DNA from: Colius striatus
Lineage: Eukaryota; Chordata; Aves; Coliiformes; Coliidae
Direction: 5' to 3'
NCBI RefSeq assembly: GCF_028858725.1
Contig: NC_084766.1
Coordinates: 22,236,501 to 22,300,500 of the forward strand
DNA length: 64,000 bases
The notes below the pieces were generated by a model that saw nothing but the letters and a program-made list of their open reading frames with translations, did not search any database and had not been told where the DNA came from. Shown in pieces: positions 1 to 12,100 of this stretch. A program made the translations under genes and the position numbers. Within the stretch, counting starts at the first letter, position 1. Every line of letters starts with the position of its first letter.

Positions 1-103
1 TCACTTCCCATTCCCTCCCAGCCCCCCGACGGCGGGACGGGGACGGGACGGGAGCGGCACGGTGGCAGCCGGGAAAGGCCGGGGTAGGGTGCGCATGGCT
101 TAC
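1..103 (-). other. HHEX: HHEX intron 1, donor-proximal part
   Basis: The donor GTAAGC lies at 103-98 on the minus strand. The remaining bases to the window edge are GC-rich intron sequence still inside the CpG island. No further exon is visible. Confidence 0.85.
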
Positions 104-479
104 CCAAGGGGTCCTGCCGGATCAAGGCGTGCGCGTAGTCGCCGACGGCGCGGGGGAAGGAGTAGAGAGGCCCAGCGTAGGCGCCGGTGCTGTAGGTGGC
201 GGCGAGGTGGTGGGAGAAGGCCGGGTGGATGGGGGTCGGCTCGTAGATGGGGGTCCGGTACGGGGACACCAGGCTGGTGAAGGAGGAGTTGGGAGACGGC
301 AAGGTCGGCGGCGGCGGGGCGGGCAGGGAGTGGGGGGCCGGGGCGGCGGTGGGGCCGCGGCCCAGGATGTCCTCGATGTAGAAGGGCGTGGGGTGCGCGG
401 GCTGGAGCAGCGGCGTGGGCGCGTACAGCGGGACGCCGACGCCCAGGGCCGGCGCCGCGCCCGGCGGCTGGTACTGCAT
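104..479 (-). CDS. HHEX: HHEX coding exon 1 (partial gene, runs off left edge)
   Basis: This is the N-terminal exon of the haematopoietically expressed homeobox protein, a nuclear repressor needed for endoderm, liver, thyroid and blood development. The reading frame from the ATG at 479 gives 125 codons plus one base: it begins MQYQPPGAAP, is proline- and alanine-rich as in the family, and carries an eh1-like repression motif FYIEDILG at residues 33-40 (Groucho/TLE binding in known HHEX proteins). It ends ...IRQDPLG, where the donor GTAAGC starts at 103. The split Gly codon (phase 1) agrees with the known exon 1 boundary just before the basic linker and homeodomain, which are outside the window. 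The start context is GCCATGC. I chose this start because it matches the family N-terminus. Longer frames overlapping it on both strands are products of GC-rich composition. Confidence 0.96.
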
Positions 480-600
480 GGCGGGGCCGCCGCCCGCTCC
501 CCCCCCCGCGCCCCCGGCCGCCTCTGCGGAAAAGTCGGCCCCGACCGCGGCGGCTAGGTGTTGGCACCGCCGCCGCGGGTTTCTCTGGGCTCGGGTTACC

Positions 601-770
601 CTTCGATAGGTTTCTATTGGCGCGGGGCGGAGCCCGCGTGGTCTCTGTCCCCTTCCTGCCACGGCTCCGTCTAGCCAATGAGCCCGGTCAGGGAAGGGGG
701 AAACCACCCCCCGCCGGCAAACACTCCCCCCGCCTCTCCGAGCAAACTCCCCGCGGCGCCAATCAACCAT
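601..770 (-). promoter_or_regulatory. HHEX: HHEX proximal promoter motifs (CCAAT and GC boxes)
   Basis: Read on the HHEX strand, a CCAAT box lies at 620-616 with a GC box CCGCCCC at 630-624 next to it, about 140 bp upstream of the start codon. Two further CCAAT boxes in the opposite orientation lie at 675-679 and 759-763. CCAAT plus GC boxes without a clear TATA box fits a CpG-island promoter. The transcription start itself cannot be seen, so the promoter role is inference. Confidence 0.5.
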
Positions 771-1670
771 CGCCGCAGCCCGGGGGAGTCCAGGCAGCGC
801 GCCGCGACCCGCAGCCCCGACGGCACCGAGCGGGGGGGCTGGGCGTACCGAACGCGGCACTGCCGCCATAGACTCCTGCTCCTCTGGCTGCGCCACCTGG
901 ATTTCGGGTTTCCCCTCGGGAGACAGCGCTGAGATCCCGAAACGTGGCCTATGCGCGGACTAGAAGAGGCGAAGGGGGTGCGCGTTGTCCGCCCCCCGCG
1001 CTCGTCCTTCCCCGGAGCTCCCCGTGCTCCGCGGGGACCTGGGAAAAGGGTGGAGGAGCTGGCTGCGCGGCCTGGGAATGGGGCTGGGAGCGTGGGTGCA
1101 GGGGACGCGTGGGCTCCTGCCCGTCCCCTAGGACAGGGCCGAGGGTGCAGCGGGGCGCGGAGCGGTGCGGCTCGGTTTCCTGCTCCGCGCCTGGCCGGGC
1201 ACCGACGGCCGGCGTTGGCTGGTAAACAGGTAGATGCTAGGGTCGGCCGCCCCGCGGCGGGTGGTGCTTGGCACCGGGGATCCGCACTCCGGCAGCCCAG
1301 CGGGAGAGGCGGCGCGGCGGCCCGAGCAGCGCCCTCGGATCACCATCCTTTTCGTTTTTAAAAACCCGCCGGATGTATGCGCACGCCCCGCCGCTCCTGG
1401 GTAGGGACCTGCGCTCCGTCCGGGCGCCGCCGGCTCCCGACCTCGCGGCGCGGCTGCCCAGCGCCGCTACCCGCCGGACACGAGGGGCAGCGACCCCCGA
1501 GCCCCATCAGCCCTCCGGGGACTTGCCCCGACGGCAGCGGGTGGCGTCTCCTTCTCTCCTTGCATGGGAGTGGAGGCGGCAGGTGCTCCTTGCGTATCCG
1601 CGGACCCCGCTTCCTCACACGGCCCCGAGCTGACAGCGAGCACGGAGAGCTGTTGAGGAACATCAGGTGC

Positions 1671-3310
1671 TGCTGTAACTTTTTTCTTTCTTTTTTTTTT
1701 TTTTTTCTAAGTAAGGTCTCCAGTTCAAACCCACGAAGATCTTAATAACTAAAAGGCTCAGAGCAAGACGAAAGGGGTGTTGGTGAAATGGAAATATATA
1801 TATTTTTAATAATCTGGGGAGGTTGGTGTTTGGGGGTTGGTGGTTTTTTTCTCCTCTTTACATTGTTAACAAATGCCAAAATTCACCTTTAAAGCGCGGT
1901 CTTGTGTCTCGTAAATATCAGGTACACGTAAAGCGAGCTGACAGTTCTGATTATTTTTTCTCTCTGTGCTCATTCTCCCGGGCATTGGTCTTTCCAAGGG
2001 GTTTAGCTAATGTTCTCATCTGGAAGTGTTGGATTTGCAGCTTGATTTACTTAATAAATGTACAGTAAAGCGATGACCCGTTGCCCTCTGCAATAACGAT
2101 GTGCATGATGCGAGGCAGCAGTATGGAGGGCCCCCACAACATTTTACAAGCTGTCGATTCAAAATCTTGAGAACAAGTTTAAGCAAAAAGAAAAAAAAAA
2201 TTGCTGTATTATTGGAAAACAAATAAATAGAGGAAGAGATTATTCTTTTCTGACTTTTATACAAGCAATAGGCCTTGTTAAAAGGAAGTTTTAATGGCAC
2301 AGTTATTACATTCCACTACCACTGCATAATCCCTAACAAGAAAAATGAAGCACTTAATTTTGCAGTTCTACAGCACCGCCCCTTTCAAATCCAATTGTTA
2401 GACCTCAGCCTTCCTCCTTCCACGGGTTGGAGGCTATTAAATCCGCATTCATGAAATGTCACATTTATTGAACTACATAATTTTTTAATATCACTAGTGC
2501 AGGTTTTATAGTTGATTTTATTGTTTTTATGGCCATTCGGGGCTCTAAAACCCGGATTTTTTCAATGTTGTCCTTATAATTTTTTTCACACAGTCAGAAC
2601 TAATAAAATAGAACAGTTGTGACTTTTTAATGCAAGGGGTCTTGGAGTTTCAATATTTTCACTCTGCTGGATACTAAAACCAATAAAAATACATGAGATT
2701 TTAATTATTTTCTGGATTAAATAAAACCTTTTCCCTTTCTTTTGGAACATACCTTTTGTTTGTAGTTTCTGTTGTGAGAGAGATAATGCAGCTTCGGATA
2801 AAATACATTATTACCCATATTGCTGTGATGAATACAGTTTTGACAGGATTTTACAGTCTAATGGGAATTTAAAGTAAGGTGCTGTAGACACTACAAGATC
2901 AGTGCAACCAAAACTATGCTTTAATATTTCTATTATTTCTTCTCCAGGTTCCATCTGGAAAGCACTCCAATTTATCTGAAAAACCTCGGGAGGGAGACAG
3001 AAAAAAACCACACGCCTTTTCCCGATTAAAAACAAACCAAATCAAACAAACAAAAAAACCCTTTTCCATTAGTTTTCTTGGAATTCACTTGAAGCACCCC
3101 CAAGTTTTCTTGCTAATCTGGGGATTTCGAGGGGCAGTGGGGCAGGCTGTGTGCATCCCCGCACTGGCACAAGCTCAGCCCAAAGGGATCGGCTGGAGAA
3201 CTCATTATTTTCTGTAATAACTTCGGGGCCCTGTCCTCCCCTTCCTTTTCTGTTGAAACCCTCCGCCTTCGAGGAGTTCTGAGCTCCAAGAAAGGAAAAC
3301 TTTGAAAAAT
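1671..3310. other. AT-rich HHEX upstream region
   Basis: The base composition changes sharply to AT-rich. The stretch 2380-2720 has many ATTA/TAAT cores and few CpGs and could hold regulatory elements, but I see no gene, transposon or RNA here. Simple tracts include the T-run at 1680-1706 and a short TA run near 1793. Confidence 0.4.
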
Positions 3311-3314
3311 TAAT

Positions 3315-4090
3315 AAAAGTCATGGCCCGCACTTGCTGCAGGCGGAGCCGCGGCCGGTCCCGACGGCGATGCCCGGGGGACGCCCGTCTGTCCCCGGGGC
3401 GGACAGAAACAGCGGTTCAGGCTGGGGAAGGTCGGTGCCAATGTGCTGCTTCGTGCGTCCCCCACACTGAGGGGCTGGCGGGAACGGGCTTGGACGCGCT
3501 CCTTGGGGAAAGCAGTGAGGGGGCTGTCTGCCAGCGGCCGCCCCCCAAGTGCCCCTCGACGTTGCCATAGCGGCCTCGCAGGACGGTGCTCCCGGGCTGT
3601 GCTATAAGCCTGGCCCAGACAGACTCGCTGGCTGCTTTGAGCCAATTTCCCTCCCCTTTCAAGACCTGATCCCGCCTGGAGTCCGGAGCAGCTTTCCCCG
3701 AGGCCAGCGTCCCACAGGTGCCTCGCCTGGCTCGGGGGGAAGCCCTTACCGGAGGATGCAGGCCGCTCACCCGCTCCGGCGGGGCTCTGGAGCCTCCCGC
3801 CGGCCGCCGCCTCTACCTCCTCCCGGTGCTGCGGGACGCGGCATCCCCGCCGAGCACGCCGGCGGCGGCGAGGCCCCGCTTCGCGGCCCGGCTGCGGGTG
3901 TCCGAGTGTCTCTCGCCCTCAGTCCCGGGGGGCGGGCAGCCGCGCCGCTTTAATTTCGTATTTGTGTGTAAGCGTCTTCGTGAGTGGGTTTTACAGCGCG
4001 GCGCTGACGTGAAACACCTGGACGGCCGCACCGCGGGCGCGCACGGCGCGGGGGTTGAGGCGGGAGCGGAGGGCGGCGGGGGCTCAGCTG
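3315..4090. promoter_or_regulatory. Second CpG-rich block about 3 kb upstream of HHEX
   Basis: A discrete block with high GC and CpG density begins near 3320 and ends near 4090, separated from the HHEX island by about 1.6 kb of AT-rich DNA. It contains no recognisable coding exon: the overlapping frames on both strands share no family features. It could be an alternative or divergent promoter, a CpG-island-like enhancer, or an unannotated noncoding transcript start. Which of these applies cannot be decided from sequence. Confidence 0.5.
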
Positions 4091-7000
4091 CGTCGGTCTG
4101 TCCTCATCAAATGCGTTAACATTAAAAAACAAATGAAAAACCCAACCCCCCTCAAATGTCGGAAACTCAGGAAATGAGTGCTTCCAAACCCAGCGACAAA
4201 CGCCAGGCAGTATTTCCACCGCACTCCCCGTTACCTGCCATAAACGCCCCACCGAAGATTTCTGATTCCTGGGGTGGTTATTCCGGGCAATACATCACCT
4301 AGTCTGCAATCTGTAAGTGAAATGAGTCTCGAAGAACAGAACTCTTCCCTTGCCTTGCAGGTTCTGTTACCACTAACGTGTATTTTTTTTGGCATGGTAC
4401 CTGCTGGTTTCTGCTCTTGAAAACCTGAGTTTCACCCATAATAACACCCTCTGTGACACTGCAGGGTTCAGGAGAATTACACCTGAGATGAATCATTCCT
4501 AGATGCAATAACTGCGTTTGGCCACACAGAATTAATGAGCAATCCAGCAAAGTCCATCTTTTAACACCCAGAGTGGGCTACCAGCAGCCTCATCCCTAAA
4601 TGCTATGGGGTGCTTTCCAAGAGGATCCAGCCCGCAGCCATTCCACCCCTTGCCATTACTGAAAATATTTCAAGACTCTTCCAAGAGAGGTGAGGCCACA
4701 GCCTTGAACACCTTCCAAGGAGGAAATAGGAGGGAGTTTACCTCTCTGATTTTCTTAGCACCATGGAAGCCAGACTGCTCCAGACAGAGGCACCGCGCAT
4801 TGCAAGATGATGTCAGTTGGTGCTGCCGTCTTCCAGATAACTCATCTGTTAGATATTCGTTTCTTGTATCTTCCTCCTCCTTACCATCATGATTTGACTT
4901 ACTAAATGAGTTACAACCATAATAAACGTTAAGGCAGGTCAGTTCTTAAAGGCATTCATTAGATGTAGCAAAACAAGACAAATCTTGGTCTAAAAAGGGG
5001 TGGACAATATATGAACTATTATTCTAGGCGGAGTTGGCAGGAGCTTATCATTTTCCGTCCTACATCCCTATGTTAATCTGATTATGATTTTGCCAAATTA
5101 AAATCATCCAGGTGGAAAAAAGTCTGTTCTGAGGGAATTTGTCTCATGCTGAGTGTGTTTAAGGTTTAAGCAAAACCAGTTCATCTGTTTCTGAGCATTA
5201 GGTTAGAGGAAAGCAGATTTTTTTGCTGGCATTTAGACATCCTTGCCTTCTACTGAAAACCTGTGGTGCCCCACCAGAAGGGAAACTTCTTCAGGAGATG
5301 AAAGTGTTCTGGAAAAGGTCAGCCAGGGGTTGCCTCTTTGGTTCTTCCTTTGTGCTTCCACCTGGGGCTGTGGTTTATGTTCAGGCAAAATAAAGATCCC
5401 AAAACTCTGCAGAGAGACACCGACACCTTGAGAACGTTTAAGCAACCCATGGGTCTGTCTTGTCTCCGTGATTATTTGAAGAGCTCTTCTTTCTTGGCAC
5501 TGAATAGTTTTAGGTGTATGTGCTGACACCAGCAAGTGCCCTTTCCCTATGTGCTGTCATCAGGTTTGAGAAAGAAAAAAACCACACAATACAAAAGCTT
5601 TAATGGTGCTTTTGAGTCTTGTCAAGAATTTCAAAGCCAACACATGCCACACCATCAAGGGAGAATGTTGGTAAGGTGCCCCCATTTCCTCTCACCCCCA
5701 ATATTGTTAATATCTCTTCTGGGACATCTTTCTTTGAAAAGTGGGATATGCAACATTTCTGGCTCTGTGGCAAAAGCTCTATACCATAAACATGGCTTTC
5801 TGGACTAGGGTCTCCTGGTGTTTACCATGATACCAGCTTCCCTAAACTAGAATCTAATTCAGCTGAAGTGTGACTTATTTCATCACAGTTTTCTTCTGAA
5901 TTGCAATGAGGCATCCTATGAAACTATATAGGCTTTAATGTTTTTTGGAATGCACTTTTCTAACCCTTCTTTGGCTTGAAAAGTTTCATACCTGATCATT
6001 ATGAGAATGTGGTGAACAACGCTATGAAAAACAAAGCAATATATTGTTCCTTACAGGCCCATATTTCCTATATATCTGCCATCACAGACCATGAACTATT
6101 TTGGATCCTGCCAATAAGTGCAAGCGAAAGCTGCTTGGTTAATTATATTTATTTGAGGTAGTGGCAACTGCAACATGTTAAAACTTCTCTATATTCTTAT
6201 GTGTTGGCTACACACATACAGATTACACCCAAAAACACATATAATTCCCAGGGGCTAGATTGTCTCTCACATCTTGCACAATCATTTACGTAAGTGCAAA
6301 CTGAATATAAAACACTGCTAACACAGACTGCTGGCTACTGTACACCCACTCTGTGTTGATACAAATGACTGTAACAATATATCAGACAATGAAGAATCTG
6401 CCTAAACTAAAGTGATGATAAAACACTTTTTTCTTTCCCAGAGTAATCAGGATACAAATTTTTGTATGTTTCAACAAAGACTTGTGCAGCAGGATTTTTC
6501 ACTGTAACAATTCCAATGGGTCCAAAGTACACTCAGCTAAATTTGATGTCAGTAAGAATTAGGTATGAATAGGGAGTGCTACTTAGTTATTTTTGTTAAT
6601 GTTTTCCAGAGTTTACACATTCACTCTGCATTTTTTAGGAAACTTTATCATTTTGGCATCATAAAATCAATCTCTAGGTAGGTTTGTTTTACCTGGAGCT
6701 GATACACACATGCAGTTGCTGTTAATAGTCAAATCTAGAAGCTTACAATAACAATCTAGCTAACTATTAATGGCTGTTTAACAGTGGAGTTAGAAGGATG
6801 GATCTGAAATCTGTCGTTATCTGAAAAATAGATTGCTAGACTCTCAGGTCCAGAAACTCTTCAAAGGCTTCATTTCCATGGGTAGAAGTGAAAATACTTG
6901 TGTAGATTTGGCACTAAAAGGCTAGAGGAGGAATTGTCTTAGAGTCAAATTCAGAACTTGTGTAATGGGTTTGAAGCTCACTGAAGCTGATGATTTTCAT

Positions 7001-9693
7001 AGGCAAATCATGTATTTTTTGGTAAGAGAATGACAAAAGATGCTATGATGGTTGCATATGGAAATATCTAGTAAAGTACAATATGAAATGGCAGAAGTGA
7101 AAGGCAAGATCATTATACTACCAAGGAGCAGAGAAGAAAGCCACATGATTTGGGAGATATAGCAAAACCAGGATACTTTTCCTAGTCAAAGTGGAAGGTA
7201 AGGGCTTCCATTCAATGTGTGGGATATAAGAGCAATTGACTTGGAAAGTTACTTTAGTTTTATGGTTCTGAAGGCTTCTATCATTCAATAAACAGAGCGT
7301 TGTTTCAGTTCTGTATGATCTGTATTCACTGTTGGCTAAAATGATGTGAGCTCAAGCTGGCTCAGAGGAAGGTGTCAGTGAACAACCTGAGTGGGTCTTT
7401 GCCATATCTGGTTTCACTCATCTTCTTCGGGAATAATTATTTGTCAGGCAAGTCACCATTCAAGTCCCTTCAGAGTCTGGAAATAAGAGGAATAAATTTG
7501 CAAAGCTGCAGGCTTTCCCATGCTCTATGAGTTTATTTCATAGCCTTTTGGGGTTTTAAATTTTTATTCCCTGGAGTCAATCTGGGGAACTTTTCTTGGT
7601 TGAGCTATCATGTTTCTACACTTTGCTTCCCTGTGTCAGCAGTGCTGGCCAGGGAAACCTGTTGAAATGCTTGTGGAGCTGAGAGTACAACTCTCCTGGT
7701 AGCACCAATAGCAAGGTGCTTTATACCAAACATAATTACTCCTGAATGGAAACTGAGACAACAATATATGCTGGGATGGCAACAGCCTCACTGCAATGAG
7801 TACAAGCCGATATAAATTCCGTATATATCTGTAAAATCTGTATTTAGAACATTGCAGTTCTTTCCTAATACTGTAAGGATTTGGTTTGACTAACTTTTCA
7901 AAACTGCTGCTCTTTCTCTGTCCTTCCTTAGTTTGACCATGTCACAATCTTACCTTATCCCAGTACCAAGGCCTGAAATTTTAGGTGCAGACGTCAGGGT
8001 TTTAGTGTTGCAGGATCTAAGCTGTAGCCCAGATGTTTCCTTGAACTCAAAACATGACATCAGAGTCAAATCCAATGCAGATGCTAATCCAAATCTTGAT
8101 CTTTAACCATACTTTATTTTAAATTGCTTGCTTTAAAACATTAGAGTAAAATTACTATAAAAATATGTATATAGGTTTCTGAATAGTATCCTCCGCAGTC
8201 AGGCTGCTGAGAAGAGGCAGCTGGACTTCAACCCAGAGCTTAGTGCTGTGTCCTTGTAGACACTGTTCAGCTGGCTGGTGATTTAGTAGAGTAATTCAGG
8301 GGCAGATTTACAGTCCACGCTTCTGTACCTATATCTGCTGGAGAGAGCACATGCAGGAAATGCCAGGGAAGAAGTACTGCATTGGGGCTCCTCTCCCCCA
8401 GCACAGTCAGCAAAACCCCATCATTCAAACACGCCTGCCTCCAGGAACCTAAAGGCAGCAACAGGCAGTGCAGTTTGTGGGGGTCATTCATACAATGATC
8501 GGTGGGAAATATTATGTATATGGGTCATATGCCAATCTATGCAACCCTTTACATGTCAGGGTTCAGCCAAAGCTTTAATCAGCGTGTAGACAAAAATGAG
8601 ATTTCTGACTCACTGCCTACATAGAACATCTGGGTAGGAGATGCAGAAAGGAGATTGTTCACAAAGACACAGACTTCAGAGACATTGTAAATTGTGGGAG
8701 AGACATCCTAATTACAGAATCACAAGGTACCAAAATGGTGCTTCATAAGATGTTACCAACATGTGCCAGAAATTAATCTGATAATATCTTCCTTTTAGAA
8801 GAAAAGATTCTACACTCCTCTCTGTGTAGCTGTATGTTTTAAATCTATGTAATCTGACTTTAGGAAATATTTACCATTTCAGTAATTTTCTTAAAAAGGT
8901 AATGCAAATTAAAGTTTCATGATTAATTAATATGATATAACTGATTTAAATGGAAGGTAGAGGTAGCTCACATTTACTCTTTGGAGAACATCTGACAGCC
9001 AGAGAGGAACTGGCTGAACCCTGCCTGACTTTACCTTTACCTTCTAGGAAATTTATTCTTGAAGAAAGGAGGTCTTCTACAGTCTCAGATGCACTGAAAA
9101 TCTGACCATAAGTAAAAGCAGGTTTGTTCAGACCATGATTACAGAATCAGGTCAGAATAGTTTACCTTTAAAGCTAAATAAGCAATTTAATTTTAGGACG
9201 TACCTAAACCAAGTCCTCATTGTGTTACTTAATTTCTGTGGCTTCCCAATCTGCTTTTCTGTTGAATTTGTCTCTTTCAGATTATGTTACATTTCACCTT
9301 AGGACTAAATCTATTGGGAGACACGATGTTGCTCTTTATGTAGCCTCCATAGCACCCATCTGACATCTGTAAAATATTAAACTGCAAGAATGTATGTTAA
9401 AGTCAGTTAGCCAGGTTAAGTGTGTTCTGCAGATAAACAGGTTTGTTTGGGTGAGAGCACCATAGCCTGTCAAAGCCTTTGTCTGTATCACTGACAAATA
9501 AATTCCTAAAGAGTCAGGATGGTCTACACAACTGTAAAATCACAAAAGTAGCAAAAGAAATTCGTATTGGACAAGTCTGCCATACAGTGCAGTTACATCT
9601 GTTTCAATCCAATGCTCTTTCATTTTTTGCCTGTTGTATTTTCATTCCATGTTGCAGTTGTGTTTTTGAGAGTTTTCTTCATGTTTATCTGAC
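4091..9693. other. Intergenic DNA, no gene seen
   Basis: Unique-looking AT-rich sequence between HHEX and KIF11. Short open frames occur on both strands but have no family features, splice pattern or supporting neighbours. No RNA gene or clear transposon was recognised. Confidence 0.5.
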
Positions 9694-10170
9694 TCACAGA
9701 ATCTTAACAGTTGGAAGAGACCTCGAAAGATCATCTAGTCCAACCAGAGCAGGACCTCCTAGAGTAGGTCACACAGGAACTTGTCCAGGTGGGTTTTGAA
9801 TGTCCCCAGAGAAGGAGACTCCACAACCCACCTGGGCAGCCTGTTCCAGTGTGCCATTACCCTCACAGTGAATTAATTCTTCCTTATGTTTTTTTGGAAG
9901 CTCTTATGTTCCAGTTTGTACCCATTGCCCCTTGTCCTGTCATTGGCTATCATTGAGAACAGTCTGAGTCCATCCTCCCGACATCCACCTTTTACATATT
10001 TGTAAATATTAATGAGATCACCCCTCAGTCTTCTCCAAGCTGAAGACCCCCAGCTCTCTCAGCCTTTCATCATCAGGGAGATGTTCCATTCCCTTAATCA
10101 TCTCTATGGCCCTGCACTGAACTCTCTCCAGCAGCTCCCCATCCTTCTTGAACTGAGGGGCCCAGAACTG
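9694..10170 (-). mobile_element. CR1 LINE 3' fragment
   Basis: The reverse complement reads as the 3' end of a chicken-repeat-1 type LINE. It starts in the C-terminal part of the reverse-transcriptase frame (pattern [15 protein letters not shown]..., degraded), continues through the conserved 'gaacaggctgcccagg' and 'gtggagtctccttctctgg' blocks, and ends in 'ttggactagatgatct...agattctgtgag' at 9694. The copy is 5'-truncated, as is usual for CR1, and frameshifted. The plus-strand frame at 10012-10254 is its antisense. Confidence 0.93.
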
Positions 10171-11764
10171 GAAACTTTCACATCATTTCAATCTCTCAGA
10201 CTCTCCTTGGAAACCTCAGTTCCCTCTGCCCTCTGGTGCAAAAATAGAATCTGATGTTCCATATGCAGCTTTTTCTTTTGTCATTGTTATTGTTTAGGAT
10301 ACAATGTAATGCAAAACTTGAAATTTTAATCCTCTCCATCTGAAAAGTCTGTGACTTCCTGCCCTTTACCATATTTCATCTCCTGCGACAACCAATCCAA
10401 ACCTGACATTCTCAACTAAGCATTTGCTACCATTGATTTTATGTGTATAAACTCTCACGTCTATAAGCTCTTGGTTTCTTTGTTTCTTCATAAGTGCAAG
10501 ATGCCTGGCATATTCCATTCTAACAGGCTTTGGATGCACCAGTCTCCCCATCTGTGGGTTTCACAACATGAATAGCTTCTTAGGAGTGTGTAGAGGCCTA
10601 TGGATAAAGCCCGAACAGGATTAGTCTTTCCATATATACCTACACCCTAACTTAGACCCAGGGATGTGCTTCAGATAATGCCAGAACCAAGGCCAAGGTC
10701 CTGCCAGCATTGCCACAGACAGAAGCATGAACAGGACGTGAGCAGCACTTTTGTCTGCTTTTGAGACATGCAGCACAACTCCAATGGCATCAGCTAGGCC
10801 TTTCTGCTGCGATATGAATAGTTGGCTCAAGCTCTTCTTCATAGTACAGGCAACAGCATTGAATGACTTTATGTCCACACTTCTCCACACCAGGCAAGAG
10901 CATCACACCTGTGTGCTCCTGGCAACTGTTATTTGCTAAGACCTGAAAGATCCAGGTCAAACCCAGACATAGGGCAAGGCAGAGTGTGATGAAATAGTTA
11001 CTACATTTTCTTTCTCCTAAGCTTGTAATTGCTTATGCTACTCTTTGGTCCCACAGTAACCTAGTTCCTTTCATTCCTGCAAGTTTATACTTAAAACACA
11101 GTTAGCAGTTATTATGTCATCTTACTCTCTAAGTTCTGGTTAGAAAACTCTATGCTATCAGCTCTTTGTACTTCTTCTCATCAGGCAGTTCTTCCAGGCA
11201 TAGAGCTACAGTTGGCTCTTCTTCTCTGAACTTCCTCCAGCTTGTCTTCCTGGTAACGAGGTGCAGAGAACTGCACTCACCTTTCCCAGATGCTATCGCG
11301 TGTCAGTTCTGAGAAGAGAGCCTCCCTTGCTCCTTCCCTGTGGTGTATCCCCATGAGAGCCCCAAATTGTATTGACATTTAATCATTGCATCAAGTAGAA
11401 AATTAAAATGCAAATTCGAGGCCCTCTTTCCCCAGCACAGTAGTCGGCACATCTTTTCTGCCCTAAGACAAAAGAAAGACAGTAGATCTCACCTTTCTGA
11501 CAAACATTGCCATTTCTGTAGGGAGCTCAGATTGCTTTCTAACTCTTAACACTAATCAGGTCAATTGGCTTATTTATGACAGGGAGAGGAACGATAGGAA
11601 GTACTAACTAATCCCATACTAGTGGTCAGAGCAAAGCAAAAACAAAGCTGGTTTTCAGTTCTCTGCGCTGAGACTGATTTTCCATTGTTGTTCCACATTA
11701 TCTTCCCATTTAAGTTTGCCCATGCAATTCTGTTGTGCATCCTGTAATTCTGTTTTAGCAGGTT
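10171..11764. other. Intergenic DNA, no gene seen
   Basis: Unique-looking sequence between two CR1 fragments. The open frames are short and overlap on opposite strands. Nothing recognisable as exon, RNA or repeat. Confidence 0.45.
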
Positions 11765-12100
11765 TAAAACAAACAAAAGGAAGTACTTTTTCACACAGTG
11801 CATAATTAAACTGTGGAACTTGTTGCCATAGGAAGTGCTGGATGCCAAAATTACAAATGGGTTCAGAAAAGAAGACAAATTAATGGAGGATAGGTACATT
11901 GATGAGTTTTAAACTTAGTAGCTTGCTCACAGCGTTTGGCTCGGGAAGTCCTTACACTGCTGTTTGATGAAGGCAGGAAAGGATTTTTCTATTTGTGCCA
12001 GTTTCTCACAGAGTTCCCCTCAGTAGCCTCTTCTGGTCACTGGCAGGAAGAAGACGTTGGAGGTATTGGTCTGTCTTAGTAGAACAGCTCTAATGTTCCT
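11765..12100 (+). mobile_element. Old, diverged CR1-type LINE 3' end
   Basis: The sequence follows the 3' part of ancient reptile/turtle-type CR1 elements. It has 'aggaagtactttttcacaca', then 'aattaaactgtggaact..ttgccat', 'atggaggataggtacattgatg', 'ttctggtcactggcagg', and a degraded 'ggtctgtctta' close to the 3' end. Many substitutions and small indels separate it from the younger CR1 copies in the window, so it is much older. The ends are approximate. Confidence 0.65.

Larger units (their letters stand above)
1..1670. promoter_or_regulatory. HHEX: HHEX 5' CpG island
   Basis: The stretch is very GC-rich with frequent CpG and ends abruptly at the T-run near 1680. It covers HHEX exon 1, the 5' leader and the upstream region, as expected for a developmental transcription-factor promoter. 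The edges are judged by eye. The several open frames here on both strands are typical of stop-poor GC-rich DNA and match no protein I know. Confidence 0.8.

Noticed and set aside
100-678. Long frames on both strands over HHEX exon 1 (for example 100-678 minus and 129-557 plus)
   Set aside because: They are alternative frames of the GC-rich HHEX exon and promoter; only the frame from 479 gives the HHEX N-terminus and ends at a proper donor.
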